NCBI GenBank assembly: GCA_965214115.1
Contig: CBDCAU010000007.1
Span: 62,001 to 126,000 of the forward strand
DNA length: 64,000 bases
Source of the DNA: Owenweeksia sp965214115
GTDB taxonomy: Bacteria; Bacteroidota; Bacteroidia; Flavobacteriales; Schleiferiaceae
Direction: 5' to 3'
Position numbers and translations under genes: made by a program. Below, piece after piece: positions 18,487 through 25,961 of the stretch. The notes under the pieces are model-generated. The model worked only from the letters and a program-made list of their open reading frames with translations. It made no database searches and was not told the origin of the DNA. Position 1 is the first letter of the stretch; each line of letters begins with the position of its first letter.

Positions 18487-19430
18487 AAGTCCTATTCTTA
18501 GATAAAGTCCACCCGCTTTTGGCTACTGGTTTGGCGGATCTGGGCTTCGAAATCATCGAAGATTTTGAATCCAGCAAAGAGCAAATGGAAAGCACTATTT
18601 CCGATGTGTCGGGGATTGTTATCCGCAGTCGTTTTCCGTTGGACAAAGAATTTCTGGAGAAAGCGGTGAGGCTCAGCTTCATCGGGCGGGTAGGAGCGGG
18701 CTTGGAAAATATTGATTTGCTAACGGCCAACCGACTGGGAATCAAATCTTTTAACGCGCCCGAAGGCAACCGCGATGCCGTGGGCGAACACGCGCTGGGG
18801 ATGCTCCTGATGCTTTTCAACCATTTGAAAAAAGCCGATGCCGAAGTGCGCAAAGGAATCTGGAAACGCGAGGAAAACCGTGGGCTGGAAATTTCCGGAA
18901 AAACCGTGGGCATCATTGGTTATGGAAATATGGGCAGCGCCTTTGCGGAAAAACTGCGCGGTTTGGGTTGCGAAATTTTAGCTTACGATAAGTATAAAAA
19001 AGGTTTTGAAAATGGATATGCAAAAGAAGTTTCTTTGAAAGAAATTCAGGCTAAAAGTGATATTCTAAGTTTGCACATTCCGCAGACGGAAGAAACCATC
19101 GGAATGGTAAATGAAAATTTCATTAAATCTTTCAAAAAAGATTTCTATTTAATAAACACGGCACGTGGAAAAATTGTAAAAACTTCCGCTTTGGTAAATG
19201 CGCTAAATAGCGGTAAAATTAGCGGCGCTTGTTTAGACGTTTTGGAATACGAAAGTTCCAGTTTTGAAAATTTGTTTGGTGCGGATCTGCCGGGAGATTT
19301 CAATCATCTGACCCAAGCGGAGAACGTAATTCTTTCTCCTCACGTGGCGGGCTGGACGGCAGAAAGCAAGAAAAAGATGGCGCAGATAATTTTAGGAAAA
19401 ATCAAAAGATTTTGGCAGAATGTGGATTAA
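18483..19430 (+). CDS. D-isomer-specific 2-hydroxyacid dehydrogenase (SerA-like)
   Basis: An NAD-dependent D-2-hydroxyacid dehydrogenase, similar to 3-phosphoglycerate dehydrogenase, with 315 residues. The Rossmann motif GIIGYGNMGSAFAEKL is near residue 140. The catalytic set is the arginine in INTARGKIVKTSALVNAL, the following glutamate (LDVLEYE) and the histidine in SPHVAGWT. It lacks the C-terminal ACT regulatory domain of classical SerA. The start is TTG, overlapping the MscS stop. The substrate could be 3-phosphoglycerate, but no serC or serB is nearby to confirm it. Confidence 0.9.
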   Translation: MKVLFLDKVHPLLATGLADLGFEIIEDFESSKEQMESTISDVSGIVIRSRFPLDKEFLEKAVRLSFIGRVGAGLENIDLLTANRLGIKSFNAPEGNRDAVGEHALGMLLMLFNHLKKADAEVRKGIWKREENRGLEISGKTVGIIGYGNMGSAFAEKLRGLGCEILAYDKYKKGFENGYAKEVSLKEIQAKSDILSLHIPQTEETIGMVNENFIKSFKKDFYLINTARGKIVKTSALVNALNSGKISGACLDVLEYESSSFENLFGADLPGDFNHLTQAENVILSPHVAGWTAESKKKMAQIILGKIKRFWQNVD

Positions 19431-19469
19431 AAAAAAATCCCGTTCACGACTAAAACGTCGGAACGGGAT
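19429..19469 (-). terminator. Terminator after msrB
   Basis: A 9-bp stem (ATCCCGTTC/GAACGGGAT), extended inside by CGAC/GTCG, is followed on the minus strand by eight T residues. It lies between the convergent dehydrogenase and msrB genes. Confidence 0.82.
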
Positions 19470-19504
19470 GAGTAGGTTTCCAAACGAAGTGCCTTTCTAA
19501 ATCT

Positions 19505-20008
19505 TTACTTTTTGGCGGTTTCTATCTCCTCTTTTTCTTTATCAAAATCCAGCGAAACAGAATTGATGCAATACCGCATCCCCGTTTCGGTGGGGCCATC
19601 GGGGAATACGTGGCCGAGGTGGCCGCCGCAATTGGCGCATAAAATTTCGGTGCGCACCATTCCGTGAGTTTTATCGGTTTTTTCGGTAACTGCCTTATTG
19701 TCAATCGCTTTATCGAAACTTGGCCAGCCACAATGACTTTCAAATTTAGATTCGCTTTCAAAAAGTTCGGCATCGCAAGCGGCACATTTATATACGCCAT
19801 CCTTAAAATGCAGATTGTAATCGCCAGTGCCGGGCCGCTCGGTGCCTGCTTGCCGCAATACGTAAAATTGCTCGGGGCTGAGTTCTTTTTTCCAGTCTTC
19901 CTCGGTTTTTTTTACGGGATAGTCCATTTTCTTTTCTTGGTTTTGGGATTGTGCCGAGCCGGCCAAGGCAAACGACAATGCCAGCAACAGCATTAGCAAC
20001 TTTTTCAT
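19505..20008 (-). CDS. msrB: Peptide-methionine (R)-S-oxide reductase, exported
   Basis: MsrB reduces the R form of oxidised methionine in proteins. I chose the ATG at 20008 because it begins a clean signal peptide (MKKLLMLLLALSFALAGSAQ). Upstream in-frame methionines add an unlikely extension. The 167-residue product has the MsrB zinc cysteine pairs (CAAC and CANC), HCGWPSF, GHLGHVFPDGP and the catalytic RYCINSVSL. The signal peptide puts it in the periplasm. A strong terminator follows. Confidence 0.94.
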   Translation of the reverse strand: MKKLLMLLLALSFALAGSAQSQNQEKKMDYPVKKTEEDWKKELSPEQFYVLRQAGTERPGTGDYNLHFKDGVYKCAACDAELFESESKFESHCGWPSFDKAIDNKAVTEKTDKTHGMVRTEILCANCGGHLGHVFPDGPTETGMRYCINSVSLDFDKEKEEIETAKK

Positions 20009-20060
20009 TTCCAAATGTTTGCACATACATACGGCAAAATCCCCGCCAAAGGTTCGGCTG

Positions 20061-20849
20061 TCAGTTCGGTGGCAGAAAACCGATGATAGCATCGATGACG
20101 GATTCCTCCATCAATACTCGGCGGTGGCCTTTTCCCTTGGTAATCAGAAGGTTGGAGAGCGGCCAACTTCGATGCAATTCGTGCGCATCTTCTACGGAAA
20201 CGTCTTGGTCGTTCAGGTCGTGCACCACCAAACCTTGGGGGTTGTGAAGCGCGGCCAAATAGTCAGTGGAGGCGTGGGAAGTGTTCATAGAAAATTGTTT
20301 TTCGATGTGCTGGATGATGCGCTTGCCGATGGCGGGCGAAGCACCAAGTTGGTCGGCAAAATCCATCACCACGTTTTGGATGGTGGCGGGCGTTCCGACG
20401 GAAATCACCACGCCGGTTTCGTGCCCATTTTCCAAGGCATTAAAGATAGCCATTCCGCCCAGGGAATGCCCGATTGAAACCGCAAAAGGGCCGAATTGGC
20501 GGGAAACTTCCAACACGCAATCTCTGAATTCCAACAAATGCGTTTTTTTCCCTAAGGATTTTCCGTGGGCAGGGGCTTCAATCGCAACCGCTTGATAACC
20601 AAGCGAAACCACTTTTTCAATCATCTTAAAAAACTGCGTACCTCGCCCGCTCCAGCCGTGCATAAACAATACTTTGCGCGGTGAGTCGCCCCAGCTCAAC
20701 ACGAAAAATTCACTTTTTCCAGTAGTCATTTTATGAAATGTGGCTTTTTCGCGAAGGGGCTTTTCGCGCTCGGGAACGGGAAAATTCAAAGGGCGGAAAA
20801 AGAGGCGTAAGGCAAATTGCGTAGCCATATTGGGATGCAGCCATTCCAA
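20061..20849 (-). CDS. Alpha/beta hydrolase
   Basis: A serine hydrolase of the alpha/beta fold with 262 residues. The oxyanion strand is VLFMHGWSGRG near residue 70, the nucleophile elbow is GHSLGG near 125, and the histidine lies near the end in ITKGKGHRRVL. The substrate is unknown. The TTG at 20849 is only a nominal start. The same frame stays open upstream to the -7 box at 20938 and encodes residues (LPAYIRRTTKILEWLHPN) that look like part of the protein, yet no ATG, GTG or TTG is available there. Either a rare start codon is used or a base is wrong. Confidence 0.85.
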   Translation of the reverse strand: MEWLHPNMATQFALRLFFRPLNFPVPEREKPLREKATFHKMTTGKSEFFVLSWGDSPRKVLFMHGWSGRGTQFFKMIEKVVSLGYQAVAIEAPAHGKSLGKKTHLLEFRDCVLEVSRQFGPFAVSIGHSLGGMAIFNALENGHETGVVISVGTPATIQNVVMDFADQLGASPAIGKRIIQHIEKQFSMNTSHASTDYLAALHNPQGLVVHDLNDQDVSVEDAHELHRSWPLSNLLITKGKGHRRVLMEESVIDAIIGFLPPN

Positions 20850-20937
20850 AATTTTGGTGGTGCGCCTGATATACGCGGGCAGTTCAAAGCTGCGCTGGGG
20901 TGGGGGAGTGTCGTGGGAAATGACTAAAATTTTGCGG

Positions 20938-20945
20938 CAAAGATA
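20938..20945 (-). promoter_or_regulatory. -7 box for the hydrolase gene
   Basis: TATCTTTG on the minus strand matches TAnnTTTG and is followed by CCGC at the presumed start site, about 90 bases before the nominal hydrolase start. Confidence 0.55.
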
Positions 20946-21004
20946 AATATACTATGCACGCATAGCTTTCTAAAAGAAATTGCTTTTCATGAAAAAGCGC
21001 CTCG

Positions 21005-21565
21005 CTATTTTGGTGGATCTTCGCCCGTCTCCAATTTTTTTCCCGCCCAATTCCGTATCCGAAAGGAATAATAAATCACCGCAATCCCCAATAAAATGCT
21101 ATAAAATCCTACCAAATAAGTAAGGGATTTTTCGCTATCAAAAGGATTCCAAATCATCAATAATCCAAACACCGCCCCGATGATAGCATTGATGAAGAAA
21201 AGAAGCTTAGCATTTTTGGCCGAAAAAGCTAAAAAAATTTGTGCCAAAGCCATCATAAGTGCAAAGCCACCGATGATATAAATAAAGATGTCCGTGGAAT
21301 CATTGGGATAGATTAAAATCAATAGGCCGAGCGCCATTTCCAGTATTCCCACAATCAAAATAAACAGCCAGCGAACTCCAGATTTCGCGCGGGTTCGCCA
21401 ACCGCTCAATGTTAAAATCAAACCAAAACCAAGAAACAAAAGCGCTAAATATTGGACGATATTGGCCAGCGTCATCTCCGCGTTGAAAATCGCTAAACTT
21501 CCAATCACGCCCAAGGCCAACCCTTGAAAGGCAAAAATCCACCAGTTTTTCTTTAGAATTTTCAT
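21005..21565 (-). CDS. HdeD/DUF308-family membrane protein
   Basis: A 186-residue inner-membrane protein with six hydrophobic helices in three hairpin-like pairs, starting MKILKKNWWIFAFQGLALG. The pattern, including the repeated G-rich helices (ILIVGILEMALGLLILIYP), fits the HdeD family, named for an acid-resistance gene of enteric bacteria. Its role here is unknown. It follows a 253-bp gap with a heptamer array and ends in a Pro-Lys tail. Confidence 0.85.
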   Translation of the reverse strand: MKILKKNWWIFAFQGLALGVIGSLAIFNAEMTLANIVQYLALLFLGFGLILTLSGWRTRAKSGVRWLFILIVGILEMALGLLILIYPNDSTDIFIYIIGGFALMMALAQIFLAFSAKNAKLLFFINAIIGAVFGLLMIWNPFDSEKSLTYLVGFYSILLGIAVIYYSFRIRNWAGKKLETGEDPPK

Positions 21566-21670
21566 AGTTTGAAAGAATGTAATTCAGTAGTAATTCTATT
21601 GGAATTTAATGGTAATTAAGTAATTGCTAATTCTGTTGCATTGTTAATCTGATATTTTTTTTAGTATTTT

Positions 21671-21791
21671 CAAACTTCAAACTTCAAACTTCAAACTTCA
21701 AACTTCAAACTTCAAACTTCAAACTTCAAACTTCAAACTTCAAACTTCAAACTTCAAACTTCAAACTTCAAGCTTCAAACTTCAAACTTCA
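21671..21791. repeat. 7-bp tandem repeat array (CAAACTT), about 17 copies
   Basis: The heptamer CAAACTT repeats about seventeen times with a single variant unit (CAAGCTT). It lies between the RlmD-like gene and the HdeD-like gene. Fragments of GTAATTCAG, the unit of the 6.2-kb array, lie just outside at about 21580. Confidence 0.96.
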
Positions 21792-21818
21792 GACCGCCTT
21801 TCCCACACAGGCTGTGGA

Positions 21819-23282
21819 CTATCGACCGTCGGCCGTGGACTTTTCAAAAAGCACCACACTCTCAATGTGCGCCGTATGCGGAAATTGATCCACCAGCGAA
21901 AATTTCTTGAAAACGTAACCCGCCTCCATCAAGACAGTTGTGTCGCGCGCTTGGGTGGCGGGATTGCAACTGATGTAGACGATACGCGGCGCGTCAAGGT
22001 CAATCACTTTTTGCAAGGTTTTTGGTGCAATTCCGGCGCGCGGCGGGTCCATTACCACGGTCTCGATTTTATTTTGATACTCGGGATGTTCTCTCAAAAA
22101 TTTACCGACATCGGCGGCAAAGAATTTCAGGTCTGAGAAGCCATTTTCGACGGCCGCTTTTCGGGCGTCCTCCACCGCTTCTTCCACCAATTCCACGCCG
22201 ATAACTTCTTTGTTTTCAGTGCGCTGCGCGAGAAGCTGAGTAATTGTCCCCGTCCCCGAAAACAAATCCAACACCACGTTTTTATCCGAATCCATTCGAT
22301 TTTCAAAGATGTAATCGAGCGCTTTTTGATACAGTTTTTCCGCGCTTTTGGGATTGGTTTGGAAAAAACTTTCGAGGCTAATGCGGAATTTCAGGCCGAG
22401 GATTTCCTCTTCCAAAAATTCAGAACCAAAAAGCAAGTGCCGCTGCCCGTCGGTGGCCACGGGGCGGTCGCCAGGGTCATCGTTTATGGTGTGCGTCAGC
22501 CCAATGAGTTTTTCGCTCAACATTTCTTTGATAAAATCCGTAAATTCCTGAGGGTCAAAATCATCCAATTGCGAACTGGAACTCGTAAAATTGATGCGCA
22601 AACCATTTTGCGCAAAGCTCTTTTTTACAATGAGAAAACGCGCGAAACCCTCGCGCCGCTTGGGATGCCACGCTTTAAGGCCGCGTTCTTCAAACCAATC
22701 TTTGATTTTTGGGATGGCGTTTTCCATTTCGGCATCAAACAATCCCGAATCGCCCCGCAACTGCTCCACGGCCAACCACTGGCCGCGCTTTTTGAAACCG
22801 AGCGCCATTTCATCCACAAAAAGGTCGGAATCCCTGTCCCAGCGCACGGACGAGAAGGAATATTCCATTTTGTTGCGATAATGGAAATGAAGCGGCGACG
22901 GGATAAATTCATCCAGCAAATCCGCCACGTTTTCCACCTTGCCAATCCGTTTGAAAAGTTGGATGCTGGTGTCTTTTTTATAATAATGTTGGCGCTCCAC
23001 GGGCAACGTAATATAAGGCGCGCCCGGAATGGGAACGTAAGGGGAATCCACTTCTTCTTCGCTCTTTTTCAGCACTTTGAGGAGCTTGGCCTCGGCATAT
23101 TTGGTGCGCGCTTTCAGTATCCGCGCGCCTACTTTTTGGCCCGGAATCGTATCGGGGACGAACACCACGTATTCGCCATTTTCGGTGGGAATTTTAGCGA
23201 TGCCCTTGCCGCCAAAGGCCATTTTGGAAATCAAAAGTTCGGGGCGATCGTTTTTTTTGAAAGGACGGGGAGGGGTCTGCAT
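21819..23282 (-). CDS. RlmD-like 23S rRNA (uracil-5-)-methyltransferase, Fe-S cysteines absent
   Basis: A class I SAM-dependent RNA m5U methyltransferase with an N-terminal TRAM domain (about residues 10-65), a central domain and a C-terminal Rossmann domain (LDLFSGTGTITQLL; catalytic cysteine in YISCNPATQARD). I chose the ATG at 23282, giving 487 residues, because a -7 box lies at 23289-23296 and the longer frame would run into the divergent rocD promoter. Where RlmD has a 4Fe-4S CxxC cluster, this protein reads IPGAPYITLPVERQHYYKK with no cysteine. It may be a separate subfamily with a different target uridine. The last codons run into low-complexity repeat sequence. Confidence 0.88.
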   Translation of the reverse strand: MQTPPRPFKKNDRPELLISKMAFGGKGIAKIPTENGEYVVFVPDTIPGQKVGARILKARTKYAEAKLLKVLKKSEEEVDSPYVPIPGAPYITLPVERQHYYKKDTSIQLFKRIGKVENVADLLDEFIPSPLHFHYRNKMEYSFSSVRWDRDSDLFVDEMALGFKKRGQWLAVEQLRGDSGLFDAEMENAIPKIKDWFEERGLKAWHPKRREGFARFLIVKKSFAQNGLRINFTSSSSQLDDFDPQEFTDFIKEMLSEKLIGLTHTINDDPGDRPVATDGQRHLLFGSEFLEEEILGLKFRISLESFFQTNPKSAEKLYQKALDYIFENRMDSDKNVVLDLFSGTGTITQLLAQRTENKEVIGVELVEEAVEDARKAAVENGFSDLKFFAADVGKFLREHPEYQNKIETVVMDPPRAGIAPKTLQKVIDLDAPRIVYISCNPATQARDTTVLMEAGYVFKKFSLVDQFPHTAHIESVVLFEKSTADGR

Positions 23283-23288
23283 AGGCGG

Positions 23289-23296
23289 CAAAAATA
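23289..23296 (-). promoter_or_regulatory. -7 box for the RlmD-like gene
   Basis: TATTTTTG on the minus strand matches TAnnTTTG only seven bases before the ATG at 23282, so the transcript should be leaderless or nearly so. It supports that start codon. Confidence 0.55.
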
Positions 23297-23356
23297 TCCT
23301 AATTTCGGCGGAACAAATGCTCCCTGAAAACTTTACACTTTTTAAACGATTTTGAC

Positions 23357-24643
23357 ATGGAAACGATGGAAAAACGACTGACCTCCGAGGAGGCGATGCA
23401 ACTGGAAAAGAAACACGGCGCACACAATTATCATCCGCTACCGGTGGTTTTGGCGCGCGGCGAGGGCGTTTATGTTTGGGATTTGGAAGGCAAACGATAT
23501 TATGATTTCTTATCGGCTTACTCGGCCATCAACCAGGGGCATTGCCATCCTAAAATAGTGGGAGCTATGACTGAACAAGCGGAGACGATTACTTTGACCA
23601 GCCGCGCTTTTTACAACGCCCGTCTTGGCGAGTTTGAGAAATACATCACCGAGTATTTCCATTTTGATAAAGTTCTCCCGATGAACAGTGGCGCGGAAGC
23701 CGTGGAAACTGCCATCAAATTGTGTCGGAAATGGGCGTATGAAAAAAAGGGGATTTCGGAAAACGATGCTCAAATTGTGGTGGTTGAAGACAATTTTCAC
23801 GGCCGTACCACCACCATCATTTCTTTCAGTTCCGACCCTGATTCGTATGGAAACTTTGGTCCTTTTACGCCGGGCTTTATCCGTATTCCTTATAATGATA
23901 AAAAGGCTATGGCCGATGCCCTTTCGCGGAAAAATGTCGTGGGATTTTTGGTGGAGCCGATTCAGGGCGAGGCCGGCGTGGTAGTTCCCGAAGAAGATTA
24001 TTTGAGAGAAGCGCGCCGTCTTTGTGATAAAAACGGAGTTTTGCTTTTAGCGGATGAAGTGCAAACCGGAATCGCCCGGACAGGGAGTTTGCTCGCCGTT
24101 TGCGGAAATTGCTCTTGTTCAGGAAGTTGCGAGCGTCAGGAAGAAACGTACGTTCGTCCCGATATTTTGATTTTAGGCAAAGCGTTGAGCGGTGGCGCGT
24201 ATCCCGTTTCGGCCGCTTTGGCGGATGATGAAATTATGCTTTGTATCAAACCGGGCGAGCACGGCAGCACTTTCGGTGGAAATCCGGTGGCGGCCGCAGT
24301 AGGAATGGCCGCTTTGGAAGTGGTTGAAGATGAGCGACTTGCTCAAAACGCCCGCTATCTTGGTGAAATTTTTCGAAAGGAAATGCAAACCTTGGCGGAC
24401 GAAAGCGAACTGGTGAAACTGGTGCGCGGCAAGGGATTGCTCAACGCTATCGTTATCAACGATTCCGAAGACAGCAAAACCGCTTGGAACCTTTGCGTGC
24501 AAATGAAAGAGAACGGCTTGCTCGCTAAGCCGACACACGGAAACATCATCCGCTTTGCCCCGCCGCTGGTAATGGACGAAGCGCAGTTGATGGACTGCAT
24601 CGACATTATCAAAAGCACGGTGAAAGAATTTGAAAAAGACTGA
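23357..24643 (+). CDS. rocD: Ornithine-oxo-acid transaminase
   Basis: A PLP-dependent aminotransferase converting ornithine and 2-oxoglutarate to glutamate semialdehyde and glutamate. The 428 residues show class III features: PMNSGAEAVETAIKL, the PLP-phosphate contact region, LLLADEVQTGIARTG, and the Schiff-base lysine 275 in LILGKALSGG. Between these last two is a short insertion with four cysteines (C249, C252, C254, C258; CGNCSCSGSC) that ordinary ornithine aminotransferases lack. I recall similar inserts in other Bacteroidota enzymes. The small lipoprotein gene follows after two bases. Confidence 0.94.
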   Translation: METMEKRLTSEEAMQLEKKHGAHNYHPLPVVLARGEGVYVWDLEGKRYYDFLSAYSAINQGHCHPKIVGAMTEQAETITLTSRAFYNARLGEFEKYITEYFHFDKVLPMNSGAEAVETAIKLCRKWAYEKKGISENDAQIVVVEDNFHGRTTTIISFSSDPDSYGNFGPFTPGFIRIPYNDKKAMADALSRKNVVGFLVEPIQGEAGVVVPEEDYLREARRLCDKNGVLLLADEVQTGIARTGSLLAVCGNCSCSGSCERQEETYVRPDILILGKALSGGAYPVSAALADDEIMLCIKPGEHGSTFGGNPVAAAVGMAALEVVEDERLAQNARYLGEIFRKEMQTLADESELVKLVRGKGLLNAIVINDSEDSKTAWNLCVQMKENGLLAKPTHGNIIRFAPPLVMDEAQLMDCIDIIKSTVKEFEKD

Positions 24644-24645
24644 AA

Positions 24646-25026
24646 GTGAGGAAGTTAATATTTGGATTGTTATTGATTTTCTCCGCTTGCAGCGTTCAGA
24701 ACGAGCGTTATTTTTCCAATTTTGAAAATGCCACCGACTCGGATTATGGTTTTACGATTGAAAATCCCATTTTGATTAAAAATGGAAATTTGAAAAATAG
24801 TCTGAAAAGTGCAGATTATTTTTTGTCGAAATTGGAAATGAAAGATGGAAAAAGTTTAGAAATTTCGGAGCAAAAATCGTATCCCAATCCGAATGGAGAA
24901 AATCAACTTTTTGCCTACACTTTAAAAACCCAAGAACCGCAGCCGACGACTTTGCAGATTTTCATCAATCCGTATGAAAAAGGGGAGATAAAAATCCCAA
25001 AAGGAGTGCGTTGGGGCGGTAGTTGA
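24646..25026 (+). CDS. Small lipoprotein of unknown function
   Basis: The 126-residue product starts with GTG and a lipoprotein signal (MRKLIFGLLLIFSAC), placing it on the outer or inner membrane facing the periplasm. The rest (FTIENPILIKNGNLKNSLKS to PKGVRWGGS) has mixed beta-like character and no domain I recognise. It lies two bases behind rocD and is probably cotranscribed, but nothing links it to ornithine metabolism. It is more AT-rich than rocD. Confidence 0.78.
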   Translation: MRKLIFGLLLIFSACSVQNERYFSNFENATDSDYGFTIENPILIKNGNLKNSLKSADYFLSKLEMKDGKSLEISEQKSYPNPNGENQLFAYTLKTQEPQPTTLQIFINPYEKGEIKIPKGVRWGGS

Positions 25027-25055
25027 AACTCATTCACACATTAACCCGTCACCCA

Positions 25056-25865
25056 TCACTTGTTTTTGTCTTGGAAATCTAAACTCTTGATTCCCAGCGC
25101 TTTCAAGAACTGTTTTGCACGGATTTTTATCGTTTCCTTCGTTTCCGTCAGCACCCGTTTGCCAAGGCTGTCGTCTGGCCGGCTTTTAAATTGCGAGTCG
25201 CGGTATTTGAAACCCTCGCCGATGTCTGTATAATAATATGTGTAAAATGACTTGCGGGTTTCGCCTTCCGGAACGTCCACTTTGCTCACGCCGTGCGGGG
25301 AATTTTCATCCGTATAAAAAATGATAGCGCGGTTGTGGTTCGGCGCGATTTTGTGGTGCAATTCCTTCATCGGCTTGTCCCACAGCTCAATGTGTCCGCC
25401 GTACTCGTCCTTCCAGTTTTTATTTAGATAAATCAACAAGTTGATGCGCCGCCACAGCCCCGCTTTCGGGTTCATATTCACGTCCACGTGCACATCCACA
25501 AAGCTGCCGTCCGCGCCTTGGTGCACCCCACTTCCCAAAGAATCCGTGGTTGTTCTAAGTTCTTCGATGCCAGTCACTTCACGCATCCATTGATAAAATT
25601 CTTCGCTGCTCACCGCCTCGCGCACTTTGGCAAATGAAGGATGCCAGCGCTCAAAATGATAGTCCTCGGCCTTGTTTTCATTCAGGCTTTTGCGCTTCAC
25701 GTTCAGGCTCTCCATCGGCGGGAAATTTTCGTACAACTGGTCGGCGATTTCCTTATCTAAAAAATCGTCCAAAACCAAGTGTCGGCAGGGGATTGCGGTG
25801 CTGAACTGGCGGTGCAGATGCTCGCGCGCCTCGTCGGAAGTGTAGGTGGAGTTTATCAAATTCAT
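25056..25865 (-). CDS. 2-oxoglutarate/Fe(II)-dependent oxygenase, prolyl-hydroxylase type
   Basis: The predicted double-stranded beta-helix oxygenase uses 2-oxoglutarate and O2. The iron ligands HxD are in VHVDVNMNP (about residue 150), the distal histidine is in ENSPHGVSKV, and an arginine that would bind 2-oxoglutarate is in GETRKSFYTYYY. I chose the ATG at 25865 (269 residues) because it precedes MNLINSTYTSDEAREHL and the extra upstream residues are short and unlikely. Similar proteins hydroxylate prolines or act in surface-glycan clusters; the substrate here is unknown. It is convergent with the lipoprotein gene. Confidence 0.87.
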   Translation of the reverse strand: MNLINSTYTSDEAREHLHRQFSTAIPCRHLVLDDFLDKEIADQLYENFPPMESLNVKRKSLNENKAEDYHFERWHPSFAKVREAVSSEEFYQWMREVTGIEELRTTTDSLGSGVHQGADGSFVDVHVDVNMNPKAGLWRRINLLIYLNKNWKDEYGGHIELWDKPMKELHHKIAPNHNRAIIFYTDENSPHGVSKVDVPEGETRKSFYTYYYTDIGEGFKYRDSQFKSRPDDSLGKRVLTETKETIKIRAKQFLKALGIKSLDFQDKNK

Positions 25866-25961
25866 AGCGTGGAAAATGGGCGGCAAAGGTACGGGAATTG
25901 AAGACGTTTTATACGGATGAGATAGTCTGATGCCCGTGCGTTTTGGATGAAAATTTCTTAA

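Noticed and set aside
21671..21791. Possible origin-type iteron array
   Set aside because: Seven-base CAAACTT units have no spacers, and there is no replication initiator gene nearby.
22326..23327. 333-codon plus-strand frame opposite the RlmD-like gene
   Set aside because: Antisense shadow; the minus-strand frame has conserved methyltransferase motifs.
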